In this document: positions 6,873 to 14,934 of the stretch, in pieces
Position numbering within the stretch: position 1 is the first letter of the stretch
How the letters are laid out: every line of letters starts with the position of its first letter
Notes under the pieces: generated by a model
Told to the model about the DNA's origin: nothing
Databases searched by the model: none
Seen by the model: only the letters and a program-made list of their open reading frames with translations
Assembly: GCA_023381515.1 (NCBI GenBank)
Contig: JAMCQI010000021.1
Span: 1-21,098 of the forward strand
DNA from: Chloroflexota bacterium
GTDB lineage: Bacteria > Chloroflexota > Anaerolineae > UBA4142
DNA: 21,098 nt
Reading direction: 5' to 3'
Position numbers and translations under genes: made by a program

Positions 6873-8783
6873 GTGAGAATCCTGTTCGAGTACGCGCTGG
6901 TCGGCGCTGTTTTTGGCGCCCCGGCCGGCTTACTGGGCGGTTGTGGTTATGGACTCTACGAGGCCGATTCACCGAATTCCATGGTACCCGTCTGGCGAGC
7001 GCTTCAGGGAATTTTGATCGGCGGTGTTTTAGGGTCTTCCATCGCCGTGACTTTGGGTTCCATCGCAAGGGGCGTCCACCGGCTTAGGGTAAGACGTGGC
7101 CTCAAACGCCTTCAACTGGGAAACTGGGAACCTGTTGGGCTCAATCATCTTGTGGACTGGTGTCTGGGTGACCGCTCTGTGGACATTGACGATGAAAGCG
7201 CTGTCTTGCAGTGCGAAGCTGTGGGCAGGTCCGGCTGTAAATCGATCAGTGTAGTGGGACCGCTTCTGGAGCTGCTGATTGTGTCCAGGACCCTTCGGGC
7301 ACATGCAGCTGCGGCCCTGGCGATGCTCGGGGACGGGCGGTTGGCCCAAGCGATCACCGGAACCCTCGAAGGAAAGCCAGAAGCAACAAATGATCTGCGC
7401 CGCATCATCACCGAAGGCGACTTCCGTCTGCTGGAGGCACTCCTCTCGGTCGGCTATGTCTGCGTATACGGCGAGAACCATGAGGCCACCCTTGTCCCTC
7501 GTATGGAAGTCATGGAGGTCGCCCACCGTTTTGGGGCGCTTGAGCCTGCCATCGAACCGCTTCTAGCATCCGACAAAAGCCTTTCCGTGCGGGAAAGAGC
7601 CTGCAGAGTGCTCGGGCTTATTGGCAATGAGCGTGCCTTGGACCCTCTGATTTCACCGCTAGACGGCACCTGCCCCTCAGTGGTAATTGAGGCTTGCCGG
7701 GCTCTTGTGCTTATCGGTGACCTGCGCGCAACAGAACGACTGATTCCACTTCTGGACAATGCCGATGGTTCTTACTTCATGTATCACGGGTTCGGCGGCC
7801 GAGTCGGCATGTTGATCGTCAAGGAGGCGTGCTCGGCGTTAGTTAAGCTCGCCGGACCGCTGGCTGTCGAGCCACTGCTCGTCTCTCTCGCTCGCCGAAC
7901 GGAACTCCTCCGCACTGTTAGTCCTCGCCGTCTCGGCCCTTGGGAGCGGGACCTCTTTCTTGAGCGGGACGCTTTATCGGCAGCAGCAATTTGCGACGCG
8001 CTCGGGCACCTCGGCGACGCTTCCGCTATTGAGACGCTCGCTGCCCCTCTCTTGGACCCGCATTTCGAGTGGTGGCCGGTTTTGAAGGCAGCGTGCCGTG
8101 CGCTCGGCAGGCAATCTGATCCGCGCGCAATCCCCGCCCTAGTGGCCTTCATCTGCGAACCGCGGTGTGGCGTATCGGAAGGCGAGCGGGCTTTGATGAC
8201 ATTCCCTGATGCGACCATAGCCGATCAACTGATCTCCCTTGCGCTAGGTGGTGATCTGCGCGGGTTTAAGGCGGTATCTCGAGTATGGGACACGCAGTGG
8301 TGGATGGGGCGATCGCGAAATATCTGGGAAAAGGTCCGCGAGCGCGCTCTATCGTCTTTGAACAGCATGTTATGCCCGACTTGCCTAGTGCGGGCACAAG
8401 AGACGCATGTGCATCGCTATGGCGGTCTTGAGTGGTTTGCCTGCCGAGCTTGCGGTCGAGTGGCCGGTTTCATGCCCGGCGTTCCGGCGCTGATCGCAGT
8501 GTTGGACGACAAGTGGTACGACGACGTGTCGAACTCCGCTGGGACGGTACGGGTCAACTGGTTCCGCCGGCGTGCACTATTTGATTTTGACCGGGTGGAA
8601 ATCCTTTCGGCAAGCGACTATGAAGTGGAGAATCTTCTAGTCGCGGTGGGCAACGATACTGACGAGTGGCGCCGCGCACGCTATCCCAAGATGGCCTGCG
8701 CAGTCGGATGTGCCCTTTCAGAAAACACGTTGCGGAACCTGCGGGCGGCGTTCAGCGTTGGGAGCATGCGCAAATGTGGCTGA
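6873..8783 (+). CDS. Membrane-anchored HEAT-repeat protein with C-terminal zinc-ribbon domain (paralog 1)
   Basis: The protein has 636 aa. Two hydrophobic helices at about 5-27 and 44-66 form a hairpin-like membrane anchor followed by a basic stretch (HRLRVRRG). Residues about 130-420 hold PBS-lyase-type HEAT repeats of the pattern RAxxPLIxxL...VxxACxALGxLGD, with around seven recognisable units. The C-terminus starts with a zinc ribbon (C501, C504, C524, C527) and continues with VNWFRRRALFDF, ILSASDYEVE, VAVGNDTDEWRR and LSENTLRNLR, which recur in the next three genes. HEAT arrays act as protein-binding scaffolds. The GTG start lies 3 bases after the FGE stop, so translation is probably coupled. 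Of the four paralogs only this one shows membrane segments. Confidence 0.85.
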   Translation: MRILFEYALVGAVFGAPAGLLGGCGYGLYEADSPNSMVPVWRALQGILIGGVLGSSIAVTLGSIARGVHRLRVRRGLKRLQLGNWEPVGLNHLVDWCLGDRSVDIDDESAVLQCEAVGRSGCKSISVVGPLLELLIVSRTLRAHAAAALAMLGDGRLAQAITGTLEGKPEATNDLRRIITEGDFRLLEALLSVGYVCVYGENHEATLVPRMEVMEVAHRFGALEPAIEPLLASDKSLSVRERACRVLGLIGNERALDPLISPLDGTCPSVVIEACRALVLIGDLRATERLIPLLDNADGSYFMYHGFGGRVGMLIVKEACSALVKLAGPLAVEPLLVSLARRTELLRTVSPRRLGPWERDLFLERDALSAAAICDALGHLGDASAIETLAAPLLDPHFEWWPVLKAACRALGRQSDPRAIPALVAFICEPRCGVSEGERALMTFPDATIADQLISLALGGDLRGFKAVSRVWDTQWWMGRSRNIWEKVRERALSSLNSMLCPTCLVRAQETHVHRYGGLEWFACRACGRVAGFMPGVPALIAVLDDKWYDDVSNSAGTVRVNWFRRRALFDFDRVEILSASDYEVENLLVAVGNDTDEWRRARYPKMACAVGCALSENTLRNLRAAFSVGSMRKCG

Positions 8784-8813
8784 CGGACACGCTGTTTCCA
8801 TTCGGCTCTCAAC

Positions 8814-8957
8814 AGAAAACAATCGGTCGGTTAGCACGCCGCGCGACCTTTCGGGGCCAACACACGGGATTCCAGCTGCGACCTGATTCCACCGATTCGG
8901 TCCGGCGAGCGACTACTCTGCTTCGGGGCGCTCGTTGGAGGTGAAGCGGAAGGGTAA
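8814..8957 (+). pseudogene. Relic of the FGE-like gene's 3' end
   Basis: Between HEAT paralogs 1 and 2 the frame starting with GCC at 8856 reads ANTRDSSCDLIPPIRSGE then RLLCFG. The intact FGE-like protein's tail reads ANAWDPDFDLIRPIRPGE then RLSYFG. Upstream in the same frame, HAARPFG corresponds to GAPRPGFW, and RKQSVG loosely matches RNGSEWVG. A stop (TAG, 8832-8834) breaks it, and the frame ends at TAA 8955-8957. No complete gene fits here. This is best read as a fossil copied with a HEAT gene during tandem duplication. It now serves as the spacer and supplies the next gene's ribosome binding site. Confidence 0.8.
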
Positions 8958-8961
8958 GAAT

Positions 8962-11076
8962 ATGAGGCGAAAGTGCGATCGTCTGATGCAGCTGATGGCC
9001 TTTCCGAGCACTCCGCGTTATCGGGAGAGTCTACGCTCTCATGCGCTTCGGACGTTTCAAATTCTGGAAGGAGTCCGCCGATATCTGACGGCCGCTGGAA
9101 AAGCGATTCGCCGGCGTATTCCAATTGCACAGCCCTTATCGATCGAACGCGAGCTTGCCTTCTTCTCCGGCCCCGGGGGGTGGGGACTTGAAGCGGCTTC
9201 ACGGGCCATCCGGAAGCTTGCCTCATCGGGCGACAGAAGAGCGGTGGAATCATTAATCACCGTGTGCAGCTACCCGGCTCTGATGTCAGATTGCGATTTC
9301 GACACCGCAGCCTCGATTTGTGACGCGTTGGGCGCCTTCGGCGACTCGCGTGCGGTGGACCCGCTCATCCGCCTTATGTTTGTCTCCGAACCACTACGCC
9401 CGCGGGCCGCCGCGGCGCTGACAAAACTCGGAGAAGCGCGGCTTGCGCAAGCGCTCACCGGGTCGCTAGAAGGCGAGCCCGACCGAATACAGGAGTTACG
9501 CCGTATCGTAGCGAATGGCGACTTGCGCCCGCTGAATAACTTGCTTTGGGCCCTGCAAGGTGATCCAGAAGTGCAAATCAGGGCTTGCGGCTTACTCGGA
9601 GCGATTGGCGACAGGCGCGCGACACCGAAACTGATTCAACACCTTTATAGCAATGGTAAGACGTCTGTGGCCGTGGCGGCATGTGCAGCGTTAGGCGAGT
9701 TGGCCGACCAGCGTGCTGCAAAGGAATTGCTCAACGCTCTTCTGCGAGACCCGCGCGCGACAGACGCGATGGTCCGACTACTGGACAACGATACCGACGA
9801 TGTCGTCAAGGGATTGTGCGAAGGACTGATCAATCTGGCCGACCGAACCGCCAGCGACGAAATTGTGGGTTCCCTGACGCGCCGAATGCAAGCTCTCCGT
9901 CATCGACCTGCAGCCGCCTATGGTAGCAGGGAGTGGGAATCCTATTCAGCGCACGTGCACTCAGAGCGTTCTTGTGTAGCAGCCATGTGCGACGCCCTCG
10001 GGCGCCTCGGAGACCCTTCTGCCGTAGAACCGCTCGTGGCCGTTCTGCGTGATTCGGACTCCCGGTGCACGGATGTTCTGTGGGCAGCGGGCCGCGCGCT
10101 CGGGACGCTAAGGGATGCGAGAGCCGTCCCGGTCCTACTCGCTATCTTTACCGATGCTGACGGCGCGAGTGACGCCCCGTTTGTCCAAACTCGCTCGTCG
10201 GCGGAATACGCGTTGCTGGCATTTGGTGTCGAGACTCTAGCAGAACAAGCGATTGCCCTGGCGCGCAACGGTGATTTACGCGGCGTCAAAGCGGTGGGGC
10301 GGCTGCGGCAGAGGTTCTCGAACGATGATCAGATAGCCCGACACTGGCAACAATTCTTGAGAAAGGTCCACGAAGGCGTTCGACCACTCTTGAACGGGTT
10401 GCTGTGCCCGTCCTGCCTAGTACGGGTGGAGGAGACACGCGAGAACTGGGCCGGCGGTATCCGGTGGTTTGCCTGCCGGGCTTGTGGTCGCCTAGCCGGA
10501 TTCCTGAGCGGCGTTACGGAACTCGTTGCAGTGTTGGACGATGCATGGAACGACGAAATAGAAATAGAGGATACGACTGGGACGCTGCGGGCTAACTGGC
10601 TGCAAAGGCGCGCGCTATTCGACTTTAACCGGCTGGAGATTCTTTCGGCGAGCGATTATGAGGTCGAGCGCTTGCTGATCGCAGTTGGCAACGACGCGGA
10701 CGAGTGGCGACGAGGCCGGTATACGGCGGTCAGCTGCACGGTCGAGTGCCGGCTTTCAGAAAATACACTGCGCAACCTGCGCACCGCGTTCGGCGGCGAG
10801 ACCCGGAGAGCGAGATCTGGAAATCCTGCGGCGGGATGTGACTTCGCGGGTCATGACTCAGGCGCGAAGTCTTGCCCGAACTGCGGTTTACCTTATAGGG
10901 AATCTGAGTACAGGCGCAAGGCAGTGGTGTGGAAGTGCTCGGCATGCAAAGAGTCGCTGCCGCGGACTTCGCGTTTGCAAGATGCCGAACGAGGCAACCC
11001 CTCAAAGGAGGACGCCGCAGGGAGAGGAGGCGGCGGCTATGGTGTGGCTGAAGGAGATTCGAAAGCGGAGGGTTGA
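8962..11076 (+). CDS. HEAT-repeat protein with shared C-terminal domain and an extra zinc ribbon (paralog 2)
   Basis: From ATG 8962 the protein has 704 aa. GGAAGGG at 8948-8954 supports this start; TTG 8935 or GTG 8941 would lengthen it slightly. No membrane helix is apparent. The N-terminal 70 residues are basic and followed by HEAT units such as RAVDPLIRLM and SAVEPLVAVLRD. The shared C-terminal domain follows: zinc ribbon C482/C485 with C505/C508, then RANWLQRRALFDF, ILSASDYEVERLL, GNDADEWRR and LSENTLRNLR. Unlike its paralogs it continues for about 90 residues. This extension contains a second ribbon (CPNCG at 638-642, CSAC at 659-662) and a Gly-rich tail that overlaps the start of the next gene. 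Confidence 0.85.
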   Translation: MRRKCDRLMQLMAFPSTPRYRESLRSHALRTFQILEGVRRYLTAAGKAIRRRIPIAQPLSIERELAFFSGPGGWGLEAASRAIRKLASSGDRRAVESLITVCSYPALMSDCDFDTAASICDALGAFGDSRAVDPLIRLMFVSEPLRPRAAAALTKLGEARLAQALTGSLEGEPDRIQELRRIVANGDLRPLNNLLWALQGDPEVQIRACGLLGAIGDRRATPKLIQHLYSNGKTSVAVAACAALGELADQRAAKELLNALLRDPRATDAMVRLLDNDTDDVVKGLCEGLINLADRTASDEIVGSLTRRMQALRHRPAAAYGSREWESYSAHVHSERSCVAAMCDALGRLGDPSAVEPLVAVLRDSDSRCTDVLWAAGRALGTLRDARAVPVLLAIFTDADGASDAPFVQTRSSAEYALLAFGVETLAEQAIALARNGDLRGVKAVGRLRQRFSNDDQIARHWQQFLRKVHEGVRPLLNGLLCPSCLVRVEETRENWAGGIRWFACRACGRLAGFLSGVTELVAVLDDAWNDEIEIEDTTGTLRANWLQRRALFDFNRLEILSASDYEVERLLIAVGNDADEWRRGRYTAVSCTVECRLSENTLRNLRTAFGGETRRARSGNPAAGCDFAGHDSGAKSCPNCGLPYRESEYRRKAVVWKCSACKESLPRTSRLQDAERGNPSKEDAAGRGGGGYGVAEGDSKAEG

Positions 11077-12652
11077 GGCTTGCTTACAACGAGCGCTGAA
11101 GACGCTTGAGCGCGGGGGCGATTGCGAGATCGCACTTCGAGTCCTCTCCCGGATACGAGACCCACGTGCGACGCAAGCACTTATAGAAAGGCTCGCTGAA
11201 GACAATGCCACTTCTGCGGCCGCTTGCAAAGGGCTCGCGCGGCATGGTGAAGAGCGCCTGGCCACAGCGCTCCATCAGGTTTTTTGGCCAGCAGGTTGGT
11301 CTGAGAAGCATCGCAGGGCTCTATTCGACCGTGCAGTTTGTGACCTGCATGACCTCTGGTCCCATGGCGAAACGCGCATGCTCGATCCACTCATCCGCAA
11401 TCTGGAAAGTTGGCGGAGGCCTGATGTCGCGTGTGAGGTGCTTGGGAGACTGAAGGCAACACAGGCTGTCGATTCTCTCGTTGCACTCTTAGAACGCACC
11501 CCGAAGGATGACCGGTATGCCATTCTCTATACCACAACCTTGGCGATGATCGGGGGCGAACGGGCAGTAGACGCGCTCGTTGCAGCCTTGGCAGATCGCT
11601 GGGCCTTCGGCAGCCGGCGATGGGAGGTGTACGATGCGCTGGCCAGGGTCGATGCTGGGCGTGCAAGGGAGATCTTAACTAACGATCTAGACGAGATGCA
11701 GTCCACTGGGCTAAGCCCCGATCAAGATGCGGGCGCCGCGCTCGCCCTGGCTAGGCTTGGCGAAAGGCGTGCGCTCCCGATCCTCTTGCAGCATTTGGAC
11801 GCCGTACTGGGCCAATGGGACAGCCGTTACGAGGATGTTTGTGATGCCCTGGAGAGAGTCGGCGAGCGCGAACTTGCGGACTCGTTTCGTGGAGCGCGTA
11901 AAGGTGAGCCGCGTGCCTGCGCAGACCTAGCTCGCAGGATCATCGAAGGCGATCCTCATGTCACGAAAGTTGTGCTCGCCTGGAAGCATTCGAAATCCGC
12001 TCAAGAAGCCGTTCTGCGGGCGGTTGAGTTGCAGTTGGACCGATCGCTGTGTGAGACGCATTTGATGCGTCCAAGGAAGATCGAACGAGATCCGGCCGCT
12101 GCGGTCTGGGAGCCTCTTGTGCTCCGCTGGAGAGAGTTGCACTCTCCCGACCCGCGTCAAGAAGCTCTTCTGCGGTATACCGAGTCGCAGCTTGGCGAGT
12201 CGTTCCGCGAGAAGCGCGTCCGCGGGGTAGGCGCGCGGGGGTCCGCGGGAGCGGTTTGGGTGAATGATCCGAAGGCACGATGGTTCGAGTGCCCGATATG
12301 CGCCCAGCCAGACAGGCTGGCAACCGGCATCCGCAAGGTCATTGCGGTGCTCGCCGAGGGGTGGGATCAGGATACCTCGAAGAGCGATGGCGAGTTGCGG
12401 ATCAACTGGCTGAAGCGGGATGCGTTGTTCGACTTCGATGCTGTCGAAATCGTGCGAGCGCGCGATTACGATGTCCAACGGCTCCTGATCGCAGTTGGCA
12501 ACGACACCGACGAATGGCGCCGGCCGCGATATCGGCGGATGCCGTGCAGCGTTGCATGCGGGCTATCGGAGAATACACTCCGCAACTTGCGCAGCACATT
12601 CGGCGAGGTTTCGGTTCAAGTCGGTAACGCGGAGGCTCGGATGTGCGAATGA
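11039..12652 (+). CDS. HEAT-repeat protein with degenerate shared zinc ribbon (paralog 3)
   Basis: The start is placed at ATG 11039 because GGAGAGGAGG (11021-11030) precedes it by 8 bases. The frame is open further upstream, but that part lies over paralog 2's conserved end. The 537-aa protein has HEAT units (DPRATQALIERLAED, TQAVDSLVALLER, ERAVDALVAALAD) and the C-terminal blocks RINWLKRDALFDF, RARDYDVQRLLIAVGND, TDEWRR and LSENTLRNLR. The first CxxC of the shared ribbon is missing and replaced by an Arg/Gly-rich stretch. Only ECPIC (C418, C421) remains, so zinc binding as in the paralogs is doubtful. It overlaps paralog 2 by 38 bases and ends overlapping paralog 4. Confidence 0.83.
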   Translation: MVWLKEIRKRRVEACLQRALKTLERGGDCEIALRVLSRIRDPRATQALIERLAEDNATSAAACKGLARHGEERLATALHQVFWPAGWSEKHRRALFDRAVCDLHDLWSHGETRMLDPLIRNLESWRRPDVACEVLGRLKATQAVDSLVALLERTPKDDRYAILYTTTLAMIGGERAVDALVAALADRWAFGSRRWEVYDALARVDAGRAREILTNDLDEMQSTGLSPDQDAGAALALARLGERRALPILLQHLDAVLGQWDSRYEDVCDALERVGERELADSFRGARKGEPRACADLARRIIEGDPHVTKVVLAWKHSKSAQEAVLRAVELQLDRSLCETHLMRPRKIERDPAAAVWEPLVLRWRELHSPDPRQEALLRYTESQLGESFREKRVRGVGARGSAGAVWVNDPKARWFECPICAQPDRLATGIRKVIAVLAEGWDQDTSKSDGELRINWLKRDALFDFDAVEIVRARDYDVQRLLIAVGNDTDEWRRPRYRRMPCSVACGLSENTLRNLRSTFGEVSVQVGNAEARMCE

Positions 12653-14928
12653 ACGGCTTCCATCTGGGGGAACGAGTCACTGAAGTTGGCGACCGCCTTC
12701 TTGCGGCCAAATCGCCGCTGGTCCGCAGATTCGCGTGTCGGATGCTAGGGGTTCTAAGGACCGCGCCACACCCTGACGCGCTCAGCGCGCGCCTTGAAGA
12801 TGACCGGACACGGTCGGCCGCCTGTTGGGCGCTGGGCCGGTTGCGAGACCCTGGCGCCGTTGAGGGTCTGGTGGCGTGCCTCGAAGACCGGGAGCCCTCC
12901 GTACGCCGGGCAGCCTGCCGGGCCCTGGGGCGCATGGGAGACCGCCGCGCACTGGAGTCGCTGATCCGACATGCCGGTGATGCTCTTCCCCGTGTCAGCA
13001 GGACGGCTTGCCGCGCTCTGAGCCAACTCGGCGAGCGTCGCTTGAGCAGTGCCATCCGAACCGCACTGCGTGGGCATCCCAGTCAAATTGCAGAACTGGC
13101 GGCGGAGGGTGATTTTCGTAGTCTCGAAGCGCTGCTGACACGAATCAGGCCTCGCATGCCTCCGGGTTATCCGGGTGGCTATATATCTGGGGCATTCTGC
13201 CGTGTTATTGGGGAGAGCCTGCGCGCCTTGGGCAGCCCCGCGGTCGACCGGCTGATCGAGCTTCTCGCTGAAGATTCCGCCGACCCTACCCGTCGAGCAG
13301 CCATTTGCGACGCCATCGGGGAGTCACGAGACATCCGAGCGGTCGAACCACTCATCGCGCGGCTGGTGGACCCATCACAAGAGGTACGGACGGCAGCCCG
13401 CCTCGCACTCGAACAGGTTGGCAGTGGTCGCCTAGCTGAAGCGTTTTTCGATGCGTTTGAGTGGAACTTCACGGATTCTAATTGGCACCCCCGCCCCGCG
13501 CCGAGCTTCCAGGCCCTTCGTGATCTGGTCGCCGCAGGCGACCGGCGACCTCCCGACATGTTGGCGCAATTCGTCGCCGACGCCCGTGGTGGAGTCCGGC
13601 GTTCGGCCTGGATCGCTTTGGGGCACCTAGGAGACTCACGAGCAGCCGTAGAGCCTCTGATTACACGCCTTTCCGATCAGATCACCGTCCAGGAACGCGA
13701 ATCTATCTGTGAGGCGTTGGGAGACCTGGCGGATCCTCGGGCAGTCGAGCCACTCATTATGTCGCTGGAGCACTCGCCTGGTGCTGTGCGTGCCTTGGCG
13801 AGAATTGGGGATTCTCGTGCCGTCATGCCACTAATATCGCTCGTGCGTGGAGAGGGTTTCATCAAGTCTTATCAGTGCGAAGCCGTTTGCGACGCGTTGG
13901 GCACACTGGGCGACATCCGCGCCGTCGAGCCTCTGATTTCAGTTCTAAATGCGGCACCGCGAAACACGTACGGAGGACCTTCTTATACGGCGTCTCACGG
14001 GTGCGTGGCCGTGTGCCGCGCGCTAGGCAAACTCGGAGACGTTCGGGCACTCAAGGCGTTGATTGCCCGCTTGTCTGATGAAGACGACAGCGTGCTAGAG
14101 GGAGCAGCACTAGCCCTCGGGAACATTCGTGATTACCGGGCGGTCGAAGCTCTAGTCAAGGCTCTGGCGCATTATCGCCCAGCGCTCCGCCGGGCGAGCT
14201 GCGACGCCCTCGCGATGCTCGGCGACTCGCGCGCAGTTGATGCTCTTATCAATCGATTGTCGGATGCGCACCTTGCAGTACGCTCGGGAGCCACCTTGGC
14301 CCTGGAGAACCTCGGAGAAGGGCGTTTGGCTGGGGCAGTGCGTTGGTTGCCCGATTCGGAGCGCGTCGGCGATCTGATCGCCTTCGCGCGTGAGGGCGAT
14401 TTGCGGGGACTCAACGCGGCTGCAAACCTGAGCCACAGATTATCCAAGATCTCCGACGGTGCTCCGCTGTCGGCCTGGAGGAAAACCGAGAAGGCCGTTC
14501 GACCACTCTTAGGCGACATGCTCTGTTCCTCCTGCCTGGTGCGGCTCGCCCAGACCCGTCTGGGAAATAACTGGGACGGCGTCAAGTTCTTCGCCTGCCG
14601 CACGTGTGGCATCGCGAAGGGACTCATGTGTGGTGTTTCGGATGTGACCGTATTGTTGGATGACCGGTGGGGCGAGGAGATGGTGCGCACGGATGGACGG
14701 CTGCGAGTCAACTGGTTCCGTCGGCGCTCACCCTTTGACTTCAATCGGGTGGAATTTCTTTCGGCGAGTGAGTATGAAGTCCAGTTGTTCCTGGTCGCAG
14801 TTGGCAACGACACGGACGAGTGGCGTCGGAAACGATACCCAGCCGTGACCTGCACCATTTCGTGCCCTCTGGCGGAAAACACTACGCGGATTCTTCAGAG
14901 CACGTTCGATGTAATGAAAAGGCGGTAG
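12643..14928 (+). CDS. Long HEAT-repeat protein with C-terminal zinc-ribbon domain (paralog 4)
   Basis: This is the longest paralog (761 aa) and has the most regular array: from about residue 20 to 570 nearly every 30-40 residues bring another unit, for example GAVEGLVACLEDREPSVRR, RAVEPLIARLVDPSQEVR and RAVDALINRLSDAHLAVR. The C-terminal domain has ribbon cysteines C628/C631 and C652/C655, then RVNWFRRRSPFDF, LSASEYEVQLFL, VAVGNDTDEWRRKRY and a variant end LAENTTRILQSTF. GTG 12643 has GGAGG 7 bases upstream. The ATG at 12649 would give an ATGA overlap with paralog 3's stop and is an equally reasonable start. A scaffold or target-recognition role is likely from the fold, but the ligand is unknown. 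Confidence 0.87.
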   Translation: MRMNGFHLGERVTEVGDRLLAAKSPLVRRFACRMLGVLRTAPHPDALSARLEDDRTRSAACWALGRLRDPGAVEGLVACLEDREPSVRRAACRALGRMGDRRALESLIRHAGDALPRVSRTACRALSQLGERRLSSAIRTALRGHPSQIAELAAEGDFRSLEALLTRIRPRMPPGYPGGYISGAFCRVIGESLRALGSPAVDRLIELLAEDSADPTRRAAICDAIGESRDIRAVEPLIARLVDPSQEVRTAARLALEQVGSGRLAEAFFDAFEWNFTDSNWHPRPAPSFQALRDLVAAGDRRPPDMLAQFVADARGGVRRSAWIALGHLGDSRAAVEPLITRLSDQITVQERESICEALGDLADPRAVEPLIMSLEHSPGAVRALARIGDSRAVMPLISLVRGEGFIKSYQCEAVCDALGTLGDIRAVEPLISVLNAAPRNTYGGPSYTASHGCVAVCRALGKLGDVRALKALIARLSDEDDSVLEGAALALGNIRDYRAVEALVKALAHYRPALRRASCDALAMLGDSRAVDALINRLSDAHLAVRSGATLALENLGEGRLAGAVRWLPDSERVGDLIAFAREGDLRGLNAAANLSHRLSKISDGAPLSAWRKTEKAVRPLLGDMLCSSCLVRLAQTRLGNNWDGVKFFACRTCGIAKGLMCGVSDVTVLLDDRWGEEMVRTDGRLRVNWFRRRSPFDFNRVEFLSASEYEVQLFLVAVGNDTDEWRRKRYPAVTCTISCPLAENTTRILQSTFDVMKRR

Positions 14929-14934
14929 AAGATA

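Noticed and set aside
8666..8944. Plus-strand ORF (92 aa) spanning the paralog 1/2 gap
   Set aside because: The frame is out of phase both with paralog 1 and with the FGE relic; the relic frame explains the similarity better.
10685..11038. Upstream extension of HEAT paralog 3 to an ATG at 10685
   Set aside because: This stretch lies over the conserved end and second zinc ribbon of paralog 2, shows no HEAT or other domain, and has no ribosome binding site; a strong site precedes ATG 11039.
12754..14842. Regularly spaced similar DNA segments that could suggest a CRISPR or satellite array
   Set aside because: The periodicity of about 90-120 bases follows the coding frame of HEAT repeats and the copies are divergent at DNA level, so it is a protein repeat.
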